Of a DNA stretch of 64,000 nucleotides, positions 16,227 through 26,450 are shown piece after piece. The position numbers were made by a program, and so were the translations under genes. The notes under the pieces were generated by a model. It was given only the letters and a program-made list of their open reading frames with translations, made no database searches and was not told the DNA's origin. Position 1 is the stretch's first letter, and each line of letters opens with the position of its first letter. The DNA is from JAAXHB01 sp965214945 (lineage in GTDB: Bacteria; Actinomycetota; Acidimicrobiia; Acidimicrobiales; Aldehydirespiratoraceae), in assembly GCA_965214945.1 (NCBI GenBank), contig OZ244029.1, forward strand, positions 248,001 through 312,000, in the 5' to 3' direction.

Positions 16227-17090
16227 TCAGTGGCCCTTCCATCTGGGGGGCCGGCGCTCCAGGAAGGAGGCCACGCCCTCGGCCGCGTCGGCGGTGTGAG
16301 CGTTGAGTTCCACCGCGATGGCTTCGTCTTGGATCATGGCGGCCCGGTCGACGTCGAGGCTGCGGTTGACTAGCCATTTCGCGAGCATGAACGACCGGGT
16401 GGGCCCAGCTGCCAGGCGTTCGGCCCACTCGGCGGCGGCGTTGGCCAGTTCGCCGTGGGGCGCCACCCGGTTGACCAGGCCGAACTCCATCGCCCGCTGT
16501 GCGGGCAAGTCGTCCGCCAGCAAGAACAGCTCCATGGTGCGGCGCACTCCGATGATGCGCGGCAGCAGCCACGGCCCTAGCGCGTCCGGCACCAGCCCCC
16601 GGCGGGCGAATACCTCGATGAACTTGGCCCGTTCGCTTGCGATCACCAGATCGCAAGCGAACGCCAGATGCGCGCCCATTCCCGCGGCGGTGCCGTTCAC
16701 GGCGGCGATCACCGGCACGTCGCAGTCGAGCAGGGCCGGGAACAGCGAGTACTGGCCGTCGAGCATCATACGCCGGATGTCGCCGGTGATCTGAGCGGGG
16801 ATCTCCTCGGAGCGGCCGCCACCGGGAGCGCGGCCCAGATCGGCCCCGGCGCAGAAGAACCGGTCACCGTTGGCGGTGATCACCGCGCAACGGGCCCGGC
16901 GGCTGGCATTGAGGCCGTTGAGAATGTCGCGGATGCGGTCGCGGCACGGCGGGCTCAACGCGTTGCCCGCCTCGGGGCGGTTGATCGTGATCCACGCCAC
17001 TTGGTTGCTGTACGCGAGCCGGACCTGTTCTTCAACAGACCTCTGCTCGCTGCTGCCAGCAGAGCGGTCGGATGGATGTTCAGCGACCAC
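16227..17090 (-). CDS. Enoyl-CoA hydratase/isomerase (crotonase family)
   Basis: A 287-residue crotonase-fold protein. Oxyanion-hole segments FFCAGADLG and NGTAAGMGAHLAFACDLVIA are present, with the usual ITINRPEAGNALS N terminus. These enzymes hydrate or isomerise enoyl-CoA thioesters in beta-oxidation; in the second segment the catalytic Glu of true hydratases is not clear, so an isomerase or other activity is possible. The GTG at 17090 is divergent from the acyl-CoA ligase, with only 18 bp between start codons, so the two promoters must overlap the opposite coding sequences or be shared. Confidence 0.85.
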   Translation of the reverse strand: MVAEHPSDRSAGSSEQRSVEEQVRLAYSNQVAWITINRPEAGNALSPPCRDRIRDILNGLNASRRARCAVITANGDRFFCAGADLGRAPGGGRSEEIPAQITGDIRRMMLDGQYSLFPALLDCDVPVIAAVNGTAAGMGAHLAFACDLVIASERAKFIEVFARRGLVPDALGPWLLPRIIGVRRTMELFLLADDLPAQRAMEFGLVNRVAPHGELANAAAEWAERLAAGPTRSFMLAKWLVNRSLDVDRAAMIQDEAIAVELNAHTADAAEGVASFLERRPPRWKGH

Positions 17091-17108
17091 GATGGCAAAC
17101 TACCGCCC

Positions 17109-18797
17109 GTGAACAACCCCAGTGACGGCCCCGCCGCTTCAGACTCCCGCGGCCGCATTGCTGCCGACCCCACACCCGTGGCTGAACCGGCCCAAACCGC
17201 ATCCACCGAAGCTGCTGAGCGGGCTGCGCCCGTAGCGCAGCCCGCTCTTGGGTTCTGGAGCATCGCCGTCGAGCATCCCGACCGACTGGCGGTGGTAGAC
17301 CCCGACCACCAGATGCTGACTTTTGGCAAGCTGGCCGCGCTCACGAACCGAATTGCCCGCGGCCTGCGAGCGGCGGGACTCTCGGCGGGCGATCAGGTCA
17401 CCACGGTGCTGCCCAACTGCTTTGAGCAGGTGGCGGTGTGCCTGGCCGCATATCAGAGCGGCTTCTACGTGACGACGATCAACTGGCATCTCGTCGCCGG
17501 CGAGATCTCATACATAGTCAACGACGCCGAGACCAAGGCGCTGATCGTGCACTCCCGCTTCGGCGACGAAGTCCGCCGGGCGGTCGAGGACTGCGCGACC
17601 ACCGAGGAGAACCGCTTCTGCGTCGGTGGGCCGTTGGACGGCTTCCGAAGCTTCGATGACCTGACAGCCGGCCAGTCCGACGCCAGGCCCGAGCCTGAGC
17701 ATCTCGCGACCGGCTCGTATATGTTCTACACGTCAGGTACCACCGGCCGCCCCAAGGGCGTGAGACGCGACCTCGACCCGCGCCCTCCCGATGAGGCTGC
17801 GGCCACAGCGGGCCGACTGCTGATGCTGTTTCGCACGATGCCCCATGACGACAACGTGCAACTCACGCAGGCGCCGCTTTACCACACCGCGGTGAACAAC
17901 TGGACGACGATGTCGCTTCACATGGGCCACACGGTGGTGCTGATGGACCGCTGGACGCCCGAGGGCGCGCTGGAGCGCATCGAGCGCTACCGGGTGACGC
18001 ACTCCCACATGGTGCCAACGATGTTCAACCGGCTGCTGCAGCTGCCGCCAGAGGTGCGCGGCCGCTACGACGTGTCGTCGTTGCGCAGCATGGTGCACGC
18101 CGCCGCGCCCTGCCCGGTGGAGACCAAGCGCCGGATGATCGAGTGGTGGGGCGACGCCATCTGGGAGTACTACGCCGCCACGGAAGGCGGCGGCACTTTT
18201 GCGGGTGCCGCCGAGTGGCTGGAGAAGCCCGGCACGGTGGGCCGTCCTTGGCCCGGCTGCGAGGTGATTGTGGTGGATAACGACGGCACGGAGCTGCCCA
18301 GCGGCGAGTCCGGGACGGTGTACATGAAAATGCCGGGCACGGTCTTCGAGTACAAGGACGACCCGGACAAGACCGCCGAAAGCCGGCTGCGGGGCTTCTT
18401 CACCGTCGGCGACATCGGCTACATCGACGCAGACGGCTACTTGTTCCTCAACGACAGGGCCGGCGACATGATCATCGTCGGCGGTGTGAACATCTACCCA
18501 GCTGAGGTCGAGGGCGCGCTGGTTCAGCATCCCGCGGTGCGCGACGCGGCGGTGTTCGGGGTGCCGAATGCCGACACCGGTGAGGAGATCAAGGCGGTGA
18601 TCGAGCCGCGGCCCGGCTGGGCGCCCGACGACTCCACCACCGAGGCGATCATGGGCTGGTTGCGGGGCCAGGTGGCCCGTCAGAAGCTGCCCCGATCCGT
18701 TGACTACACGATCGAGATGCCCCGCGACCCAAACGGCAAGCTGTACAAGCGCCGCCTGCGCGACCCCTACTGGGAGGGCCGCGCCACCGCCATCTGA
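17109..18797 (+). CDS. Acyl-CoA synthetase (FadD-type AMP-dependent ligase)
   Basis: A roughly 562-residue adenylate-forming enzyme. Motifs: YTSGTTGRPKGVRRD, YYAATEGGGTF, GFFTVGDIGYIDADGY, DRAGDMIIVGGVNIYPAEVE and the C-terminal lysine in DPNGKLYKRRLRDPYW. It matches mycobacterial FadD4-like fatty acyl-CoA ligases. The GTG at 17109 is chosen because CAAACT, a degenerate -10, ends 7 nt before it and the upstream frame would overlap the divergent hydratase. Together with that hydratase it suggests fatty-acid or related acid catabolism. Confidence 0.85.
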   Translation: MNNPSDGPAASDSRGRIAADPTPVAEPAQTASTEAAERAAPVAQPALGFWSIAVEHPDRLAVVDPDHQMLTFGKLAALTNRIARGLRAAGLSAGDQVTTVLPNCFEQVAVCLAAYQSGFYVTTINWHLVAGEISYIVNDAETKALIVHSRFGDEVRRAVEDCATTEENRFCVGGPLDGFRSFDDLTAGQSDARPEPEHLATGSYMFYTSGTTGRPKGVRRDLDPRPPDEAAATAGRLLMLFRTMPHDDNVQLTQAPLYHTAVNNWTTMSLHMGHTVVLMDRWTPEGALERIERYRVTHSHMVPTMFNRLLQLPPEVRGRYDVSSLRSMVHAAAPCPVETKRRMIEWWGDAIWEYYAATEGGGTFAGAAEWLEKPGTVGRPWPGCEVIVVDNDGTELPSGESGTVYMKMPGTVFEYKDDPDKTAESRLRGFFTVGDIGYIDADGYLFLNDRAGDMIIVGGVNIYPAEVEGALVQHPAVRDAAVFGVPNADTGEEIKAVIEPRPGWAPDDSTTEAIMGWLRGQVARQKLPRSVDYTIEMPRDPNGKLYKRRLRDPYWEGRATAI

Positions 18798-18831
18798 TAT
18801 CCGTCTACACAGATAATCAGCCCCGGGGAGA

Positions 18832-19140
18832 TCAAGGTCGCCGTGAGGTGCAGCACAGGTGACATTTTCCGCAGGCTGCGCCTAGCTCAGCGTGTTCGCG
18901 GCGCCAGCGGCCGGCGAGCTGTGCTTCTGACACACCCAGCGGCGCCAAGCGCAACGCTTGAACCAAGCGATTGGCCGCGGTCTCCTCCCCGGCGCGAAGC
19001 CCGCGCCAGATCTCCTCAACGGACACAGCTGACACCCACGGCTCTACACCGGCACGACGCATGCGCCTCACCTGTTCGACAACTCTACGCCCCCGCAGGG
19101 CATCGATCAGAACCGTAGAGTCGAGCACTAATCGGGACAC
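18832..19140 (-). pseudogene. vapC: Truncated VapC-type PIN-domain toxin
   Basis: Reading from the GTG at 19140, the N-terminal two thirds are a PIN ribonuclease: first acidic cluster LVLDSTVLID, then SAVSVEEIWRGL with the second acidic position. After WRREHAELGAACGKCHL the protein ends within about 11 residues. A normal VapC continues with the third and fourth acidic residues (the DxxIAA and TxNxxxF segments), about 30 residues more. The missing end implies an inactive nuclease; the terminal residues look like the DC-IAA region read out of frame. It starts 2 nt after the antitoxin stop, as in normal VapBC operons. It could instead be an unusually short toxin. Confidence 0.6.
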
Positions 19141-19142
19141 AC

Positions 19143-19382
19143 TCAACCCGATCGGCTCAGGTCCTGCTGGCGCTGCGCGCGCACCCACGCCGAGGGATCT
19201 TCGTCCCATACGTGTCCGCTGTCGGCAATCGACCCGAGAGACGACTCAATCTCGTCCCATCGCCGCTCGTCGTCCAGGGATCGACGAATCAGGCCAGCGA
19301 TATACGCACTTCGTTGCTGCGGGCCTGCGCGACGATCCAGGTCCGCAACCAGGTCGTCATCCAGCTGAACCTGCACAAGCAT
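19143..19382 (-). CDS. Ribbon-helix-helix antitoxin (VapB-like)
   Basis: From the ATG at 19382 this is a 79-residue protein: MLVQVQLDDDLVADLDRRA, then SAYIAGLIRRSLDDERRW, an RHH DNA-binding fold, followed by an acidic Trp-containing tail (HVWDEDPSAWVRAQRQ) suited to gripping a PIN toxin. A longer frame reaches 19619 but its extra residues are not conserved-looking, and AATACT lies 6 nt before the ATG. The adjacent palindrome 19387-19401 is a likely autoregulatory site. The paired toxin is truncated. Confidence 0.75.
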   Translation of the reverse strand: MLVQVQLDDDLVADLDRRAGPQQRSAYIAGLIRRSLDDERRWDEIESSLGSIADSGHVWDEDPSAWVRAQRQQDLSRSG

Positions 19383-19386
19383 ATGT

Positions 19387-19401
19387 GCAGTATTACACTG
19401 C
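19387..19401. promoter_or_regulatory. Inverted repeat in the antitoxin promoter
   Basis: GCAGT-ATTAC-ACTGC lies immediately upstream of the antitoxin ATG and overlaps its AATACT -10 box, where RHH antitoxins usually bind to repress their own operon. The 19402-19611 interval holds an AT-rich patch and no supported gene. Confidence 0.45.
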
Positions 19402-19611
19402 TGATTACGTGCAATATAAAGCGCGGGACTGCTTTGCGGACTTGACAGAGGAAGTGTTCGAGGAGCGCTGCGATGTTCTTGCGTGTGCCGTCCGGGTCGA
19501 GTAGCAATGAAGTGACTGGGGCTTGAGCGTTCCTGAGGCAAGGGTGGAGCGCATTGGCTGGCAACACAGATGTCAGAGGAAGTCGCCCACCTCCGCCGCA
19601 ATACTGGAAAC

Positions 19612-21207
<1,596 letters not shown>

Positions 21208-21218
21208 CGCAAGGGCCA

Positions 21219-21310
21219 GTGACACGCGGCGACGCCCGCGTCCTGTCTCGGGCGATGGGGGTGGGGTATCCGCAAATGTTGAACGGTGACACGCGGCGAC
21301 GCCTGCGTCC
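21219..21310. repeat. 25-bp direct repeat (24/25 identical) between two PLP genes
   Basis: GTGACACGCGGCGACGCC... occurs at 21219-21243 and 21286-21310, differing at one base. It lies just upstream of the second PLP gene; a duplication or a paired binding site is possible. Confidence 0.7.
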
Positions 21311-21384
21311 GCGATGTCGGCGCTTCATCTCGGTCTTCGGCCGCGCGGGAAGCCCCGCTGGGTGAGCAGATCCGGCCAGCGCCG

Positions 21385-22797
21385 ATGACAGGCGCCGTGA
21401 AATCGACCTTTGAGCGCTACGCCAAGCGGCTAGAGGCACATCGACTGGTCGAGACAGGTGCGATCTCCGTGGCCGGTCTGGTCGAGGCGGTCACGGCCCT
21501 CGACCGTGCTGTGGCCGCGGTGGAAGGGCACGGCTTCGAAGTGACGCCATTCGGCCCTCAGCCCAAACTGGCCGCCGCCGTCGGGCTCGCCCCTAGCTCG
21601 GAGCTTTGGGTGAAAGACGAGACGGACAACGTGTCGGGATCGCACAAGGCGCGCCACCTCTTCGGCGTCGCGCTGATGCACCAGCTTGAGACAGACAGCG
21701 ATAAAGCCTCCTCCCCCTACGCCATCGCGAGCTGCGGAAACGCCGCGCTGTCGGCGGCTGTGGTGGCCCGGGCGGTGGGCCGCCCGCTGGACGTGTATGT
21801 GCCGGACTGGGCAAACCAGACAGTCGTCGGCCATATCGCGGAACTCGGAGCACGCGTGGTGCGCTGCGAGCGGAAGCCGGGCGTTCTGGGCGATCCGGCA
21901 CATCACGCCTTCCTGGCCGCCATCGAGGCCGGGGCGACGCCGTTCTCATGCCAGGGCACCGAGACTCCCGCCGCCATCGACGGCGGCCGGACAATCGCAT
22001 ACGAGATGATCGATGCGCTGATGGCCCACGAAGGCGGTGCCGCGGAGGGAGGCGCATCGGACGGCGGACCGGCGGAGGGTTGTCCGGCCGCCGCTCGCTT
22101 CGATCGGGTGCTTGTGCAGGTCGGCGGCGGGGCGCTGGCTTCCGCTGTGGTGACCGGGCTCAGTGCGGCCGTTCACTGCGGCGTCTTGAGACGGCTGCCG
22201 CGTGTCCACGCCGTGCAGCCCGTAGGCAACCACCCGCTGGTGCGGGCCTGGGACACGCTCGTTGCAGATCTTCTTGACAGGCCCGCACCAGACTCCAATC
22301 GCGACCGCGTTGCGGCGACCGCGGCTTTGGGCCGGATGGCCGATGGTGAAGTCCGGACTGTGGTGGCCCGCCTTCGACAGTCGCCGTCGCGGTACATGCG
22401 GGCTTGGGAGAAGCCTCCCGTGTCGTACGCCACCGGCATCCTGGATGACATCACCTACGACTGGCTGCCCATCGCAGAGGCAATGCTGCGCTCAGGCGGG
22501 CATCCGGTCGTGGCCTCCGAGCGCGACCTGCGGCGCGCCCACAGGCTGGCACACACCCACACCGGCATTGACGTGTGCCCCACCGGCGCCGCCGGGCTCG
22601 GCGGCCTGCTCACCCTGATTGCCTCTGCTGACGCCGTGGACGCTAGGGCCACGGGCACTGGGACGAATACTGCCGCTAACGGGACGAATACTCCCGCTAA
22701 CGGCGTGCCTTCGAGTTTCGGGGCAGCGGAGCGAATTGCTGTGCTGTTCACCGGACGGATGCGCCCCGGCGATCCTGCCCCGCACCTTGCCGGTTGA
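21385..22797 (+). CDS. PLP-dependent enzyme, threonine synthase/dehydratase-like
   Basis: About 470 residues, fold-type II. The PLP lysine is in DNVSGSHKARHLFG, the substrate loop is ASCGNAALSAA and the phosphate-binding glycine loop is VQVGGGALAS. The pattern resembles threonine synthase-like and serine/threonine dehydratase proteins. I chose the ATG at 21385, where homology begins; the frame also extends to a GTG at 21286 that lies inside a direct repeat. Two short low-complexity segments (GGAAEGGASDGGPAEG and TGTNTAANGTNTPANG) look like recent expansions. It follows another PLP enzyme and probably works with it; the substrate is unknown. Confidence 0.7.
   Translation: MTGAVKSTFERYAKRLEAHRLVETGAISVAGLVEAVTALDRAVAAVEGHGFEVTPFGPQPKLAAAVGLAPSSELWVKDETDNVSGSHKARHLFGVALMHQLETDSDKASSPYAIASCGNAALSAAVVARAVGRPLDVYVPDWANQTVVGHIAELGARVVRCERKPGVLGDPAHHAFLAAIEAGATPFSCQGTETPAAIDGGRTIAYEMIDALMAHEGGAAEGGASDGGPAEGCPAAARFDRVLVQVGGGALASAVVTGLSAAVHCGVLRRLPRVHAVQPVGNHPLVRAWDTLVADLLDRPAPDSNRDRVAATAALGRMADGEVRTVVARLRQSPSRYMRAWEKPPVSYATGILDDITYDWLPIAEAMLRSGGHPVVASERDLRRAHRLAHTHTGIDVCPTGAAGLGGLLTLIASADAVDARATGTGTNTAANGTNTPANGVPSSFGAAERIAVLFTGRMRPGDPAPHLAG
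22660..22701 (+). repeat. 21-bp in-frame tandem duplication
   Basis: GGGACGAATACT(G/C)CCGCTAAC is present twice (22660-22680 and 22681-22701), giving GTNTAAN/GTNTPAN near the end of the second PLP enzyme. Confidence 0.85.
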
Positions 22798-22800
22798 CCG

Positions 22801-22834
22801 CCAGCCGATCACCCTTTCCAGCCGATCACCCTTT
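22801..22834. repeat. 17-bp tandem repeat, two copies
   Basis: CCAGCCGATCACCCTTT occurs twice in a row between the converging PLP-enzyme and addA genes. No terminator hairpin is evident in this gap. Confidence 0.85.
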
Positions 22835-22856
22835 CCAACTCAGACCAATGCCGGTA

Positions 22857-25800
22857 TCAGGCAGCTCCGCGCATCTCAGCTCCGCGCATCTCAACGACTC
22901 TCGACTTCACCTCCTCTATGGCATCGCGCAGGTCGTGGATCGGCTTGGTGACGGGTGGCTTGCCGCGGTTGAGGAACACGAACTCCATGCGTGTGACCGG
23001 CTCTCCGGTCACAGCCTCCACCACCGCCGAGTAGGCTGCGCCCTGAAGGCGGTAGCGGGCCAGCTTGGCGTCCGCGTCATCGCCGCCGTCGACCACGTCG
23101 GTCTTCCAGTCGACGACGACCAGGCCACCGGAATCGGGGTCGCGGTACATCAGATCGATGTAGCCCTCCACCAGGATGTCGCAACCGTCGGCAACTGGGG
23201 CCGCAACGAAAAGCTCCCGCCAGTGCGCCGACTCTGCAGCACGTCGCACGGTTTCGGTGCCTAAGGCAGCCTGCGCCAGACGAGTCACCAGTCTCCGCTG
23301 GCTCCTCACGTTCTCGGCCTCTGCCTGGCGCCGGGCTTCGGCGTCGAGCCCTGCACCCGTGGCCAGATCTACCGTCTGCAACACCGCGTGAACAGCTTTG
23401 CCGACGGCTGTTCCGTAACGACCCTTGCTCCACGGCGGTCGATCGGAGCCCTCATAATCCTTGGCCAACCCGGGATCGGGGTCGGCGCGCGGAAGGTCCA
23501 TGGCTGCGAGTCGGGTGGGGCTGATCACGGCGGGTGCGCTGGCCTGCGCCAGCGCACCCGATAGTTCGGCCTGCCACTCGTCTCGAGCTGGCAACGCGAC
23601 CGGCACAGCAGATCCGGTTTGCGCGTGAGCGGGCGGGTCAGGCTCACCGTTGTCGGATGCCACAGCCTCTGTCGGGGACACCGGGGAGTAGCACATGACG
23701 TCCGGGTGGTCGGCCGCGCCCGCGTTGTAAAGCACCACCGCGAATGTGTCGCGCTGGCCCTCGGTGCGGAACAGGCTGACCACCAGATGATCCCGGGCCC
23801 GGGTCGTGGCCACGTAGAGCAGCCTCAGCTTCTCGTCGCGTTCCATCTGGTTTTCGGCTGACTGCCAGGCTTCAAAGTCCGCCGATTCGACTCCCTTCCG
23901 CAGCCGTATCACCGGCGCTGCGCCGGTTGGGGCAGGGAAACCCAGGGTGGGTGCTCTTCGAGTTTGGGGCTTGTTGGTCATGCCCGACAGCACCGCTATA
24001 GGGAACTCCAGCCCCTTGGATCCGTGGACGGTGAGGATGCGCACGCTGTCGTCGTCGGTCTCGGGAAGGATCGTCTCGGTCACGCGTGCGCTTGCGTCAC
24101 CTTGCAGCCGAGCCCAGGCTAAGTAGGCGCGCAGGTCGGTGCTGCCTGCGTCGCACCAGGCCCGGGCCTGATCGACCACGAACCGCAGACGGCGCCAAAC
24201 GTCGCGGGGCCGGCCGGAGGCCACAGCCGTCTCGTACACGCCCCGGTCGCGGATGAGCCTGTCGAGCAGTCGGGCCGGGTCGTCCCAGCGTTTGGCCTTG
24301 CGCAAGCCGCGGAGGTGGCGCAAGGCCTCTGCCACGGGATGATCGGCGGGAGCGCCGTCGGGGAGCTTGCCGATGAGCGTGAAGCTGCCCTTGATGCCCA
24401 GCTTCCAGTGGGCCAGATCGTCGTCGCCGCACCCGTAAAGCGGCGACCGCAAAGCGGCAACCAGGGCCAGCTGGTCGGTGGGGTCGGCCAAGGCTTGCAA
24501 GGCGATCATCACGTCGCGCACCTCGCGGGTTCCGTAAACCAGCGACGAAGTCTCGGCCCGGTAGGGGATTCCGGCGCTCTCCAAAGCGTTCTCTAGAGCG
24601 GTCAGGCTGGTGCGGGTCGGGATTAGGACGGCGATGTCGCTGGGCCGCGCCGGCCTCCAGCCGCCTTTGCGTCCGCCTTTGTGTCGTTCGTTTCCGGAGC
24701 TGTCTTGGGGCAGGTTGTCGAGGTGTTCGTCGAAGACATCCCATTTCTGCTCGAGGATGTCCGAGATCACCGCGGCCACCGCGCCGGCTTCCTGTGCTCG
24801 CAGCTCGCCGGCGCTGACCCTCTTGTCGGAGGTCGGGCTGACCCTCTTGTCGGAGGTCGGGCTGACCGGATCCGCGCCTAGCACGGTAACTGGCGGCCCC
24901 GTCGGAGCGCCGGGCCAGAACGCGACCTGTGGCGTGTAGTCGGGTTGGCTGTTGCCGGAGGGCTGGATCAGGCGCCCGAAGATGTCGTTGACCCATGAGA
25001 TGACCGGCTCACCCGAGCGGAAGTTGGTTGTGAGCGTCACCACCGCGCCGGATCTGCCGGCCTGGACGGGCTCGCCCGGCGCGTGTTTCTTGCTGGGCCC
25101 GTCTGCCACGTAGGAGCGGGTCTGCAGGAACGTGGCGATGTCGGCTCTGCGGAACCGGTAGATCGACTGTTTCGGATCGCCGACGAAGAAGAGCCGGCCC
25201 GGCTCGCACCGCAGGTCGTTCCATCTCGCTCCGGCGGCGCCCTCATCGGGCGGGCAAGCCAGCAGCACGGCCAGTTCGACTTGGATCGGGTCGGTGTCTT
25301 GGAACTCGTCGAGCAGCAGCCGCTGGTAGCGCTCTCTGAGAGCGGCCCGCACGAGCGGGCCGTGTGTGGGATGTCTCAGAAGCTTTCGGGCCCTCACCAG
25401 CAGATCGTGGAATTCGAGGCGGCCGCTGGCCCGGCGCTGCTCAGCCGAGTCGATGGTGAACTTGGCCAGACGGCCGGATAGAGCCACAAGAGCCGCCTGA
25501 GCGGCCCGCTCCAGCGTTTCGTCGCACGCCTCCCGCAGGTCTGCCCGCGCCTGTTGGGCTTCGCGCAGGTACCCGCTCCAGTTCTTCGCCTGGCCCACCT
25601 TCCGGCCCATGCAGTCTTTTTTTAAGGCTTGCACCGCCTCGACTCTCAGAGCATGGTCGAGGCCCTTGTCGGCGCTTTCGAGCCGGTCTAGGTGTTTGCC
25701 TATGACCTCGATTCGGGCCAGCAGTTTGTCATTTGGGTTGTGGCAGTAGCGGCGCAGGGCAAGCAGGGACCGCAGGGCCGTCAGCACGCCTTTGACGTTG

Positions 25801-26450
25801 ATCGGTGAAAAGGCCGAGGCAGCCGATGTCTGATCGGCGGCCCCTGACGGGAGACGGTCTTCGAGTTCGTCCCAGTTGTCATCGAACTTCTCCGCCAGGA
25901 CGCGGAGTTGAGGTAGCCGAACATTCAACGCCTCCAAAGTGAGCAGAGGCCCGCTCATGGTGGTGTCGTCGAGCAGTTGGTCCACAAAGGCGCGCCAGCG
26001 GGCGTCGAACTCGATCTGAGAGCCGATCTCGTCGATCACCTGCACGTCCGGCGGCAGCCCTGCCTCCACGGGATGATCCGACAGAATCCGCTGCGCGAAG
26101 GAATGCAGTGTGCCCACTGCTGCGCCGTCGAGCTGCTGCAGCGCCGAGCCTGCAGCAGCAGCCGCGTCAGGGTGAGACGAGGTCTGGCGGATCCCCTCCA
26201 GCCGCTGGCGTATTCGGTCGCGCAGCTCGGCGGCGGCTTTCTCTGTGAAGGTGATGGCGGCGATGTTTTCCATGGCCGTGCTGTCGCCGACCAGTGCCGC
26301 CACTCTGTCGACTAGAGCCCTGGTCTTGCCCGACCCTGCCCCGGCCTCTACGAACAGCGTGCTGTGGAGATCCGACTTGATGCGGTCGCGGGCGGCCTGA
26401 TCGGAGGGCTTTCGATTGCGGGGCTGTTGAGGTGCCGTGGCGGTTTTCAT
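22857..26450 (-). CDS. addA: AddA/RecB-type helicase-nuclease
   Basis: A roughly 1197-residue UvrD-family helicase with a C-terminal nuclease. Helicase motifs in order: VEAGAGSGKTRALV (Walker A), ITFTEKAAAELRDRI, GTLHSFAQRIL, LLLDEFQDTDPIQ (Walker B), FVGDPKQSIYRFRRAD, TTNFRSGEPV, ILTVHGSKGLEFP and LLYVATTRARDHL. The PD-(D/E)XK nuclease follows: EGYIDLMYR, VVVDWKTD, then YRLQGAAYSAV. With AddB it would process double-strand breaks for RecA loading. The ATG at 26450 overlaps the addB stop (ATGA), so the two are coupled; an apparent extension upstream lies inside addB. A 24-bp duplication (SPTSDKRV twice) and a 15-bp one at the very C terminus look recent. Confidence 0.9.
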   Translation of the reverse strand: MKTATAPQQPRNRKPSDQAARDRIKSDLHSTLFVEAGAGSGKTRALVDRVAALVGDSTAMENIAAITFTEKAAAELRDRIRQRLEGIRQTSSHPDAAAAAGSALQQLDGAAVGTLHSFAQRILSDHPVEAGLPPDVQVIDEIGSQIEFDARWRAFVDQLLDDTTMSGPLLTLEALNVRLPQLRVLAEKFDDNWDELEDRLPSGAADQTSAASAFSPINVKGVLTALRSLLALRRYCHNPNDKLLARIEVIGKHLDRLESADKGLDHALRVEAVQALKKDCMGRKVGQAKNWSGYLREAQQARADLREACDETLERAAQAALVALSGRLAKFTIDSAEQRRASGRLEFHDLLVRARKLLRHPTHGPLVRAALRERYQRLLLDEFQDTDPIQVELAVLLACPPDEGAAGARWNDLRCEPGRLFFVGDPKQSIYRFRRADIATFLQTRSYVADGPSKKHAPGEPVQAGRSGAVVTLTTNFRSGEPVISWVNDIFGRLIQPSGNSQPDYTPQVAFWPGAPTGPPVTVLGADPVSPTSDKRVSPTSDKRVSAGELRAQEAGAVAAVISDILEQKWDVFDEHLDNLPQDSSGNERHKGGRKGGWRPARPSDIAVLIPTRTSLTALENALESAGIPYRAETSSLVYGTREVRDVMIALQALADPTDQLALVAALRSPLYGCGDDDLAHWKLGIKGSFTLIGKLPDGAPADHPVAEALRHLRGLRKAKRWDDPARLLDRLIRDRGVYETAVASGRPRDVWRRLRFVVDQARAWCDAGSTDLRAYLAWARLQGDASARVTETILPETDDDSVRILTVHGSKGLEFPIAVLSGMTNKPQTRRAPTLGFPAPTGAAPVIRLRKGVESADFEAWQSAENQMERDEKLRLLYVATTRARDHLVVSLFRTEGQRDTFAVVLYNAGAADHPDVMCYSPVSPTEAVASDNGEPDPPAHAQTGSAVPVALPARDEWQAELSGALAQASAPAVISPTRLAAMDLPRADPDPGLAKDYEGSDRPPWSKGRYGTAVGKAVHAVLQTVDLATGAGLDAEARRQAEAENVRSQRRLVTRLAQAALGTETVRRAAESAHWRELFVAAPVADGCDILVEGYIDLMYRDPDSGGLVVVDWKTDVVDGGDDADAKLARYRLQGAAYSAVVEAVTGEPVTRMEFVFLNRGKPPVTKPIHDLRDAIEEVKSRVVEMRGAEMRGAA
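22862..22891. repeat. 15-bp tandem duplication at the end of addA
   Basis: CAGCTCCGCGCATCT is repeated at 22862-22876 and 22877-22891, encoding the MRGAE/MRGAA end of AddA. Confidence 0.85.
24814..24861. repeat. 24-bp tandem duplication inside addA
   Basis: Two identical 24-bp units (24814-24837 and 24838-24861) encode SPTSDKRV twice in the region between the helicase motifs. No frame is broken. Confidence 0.9.
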
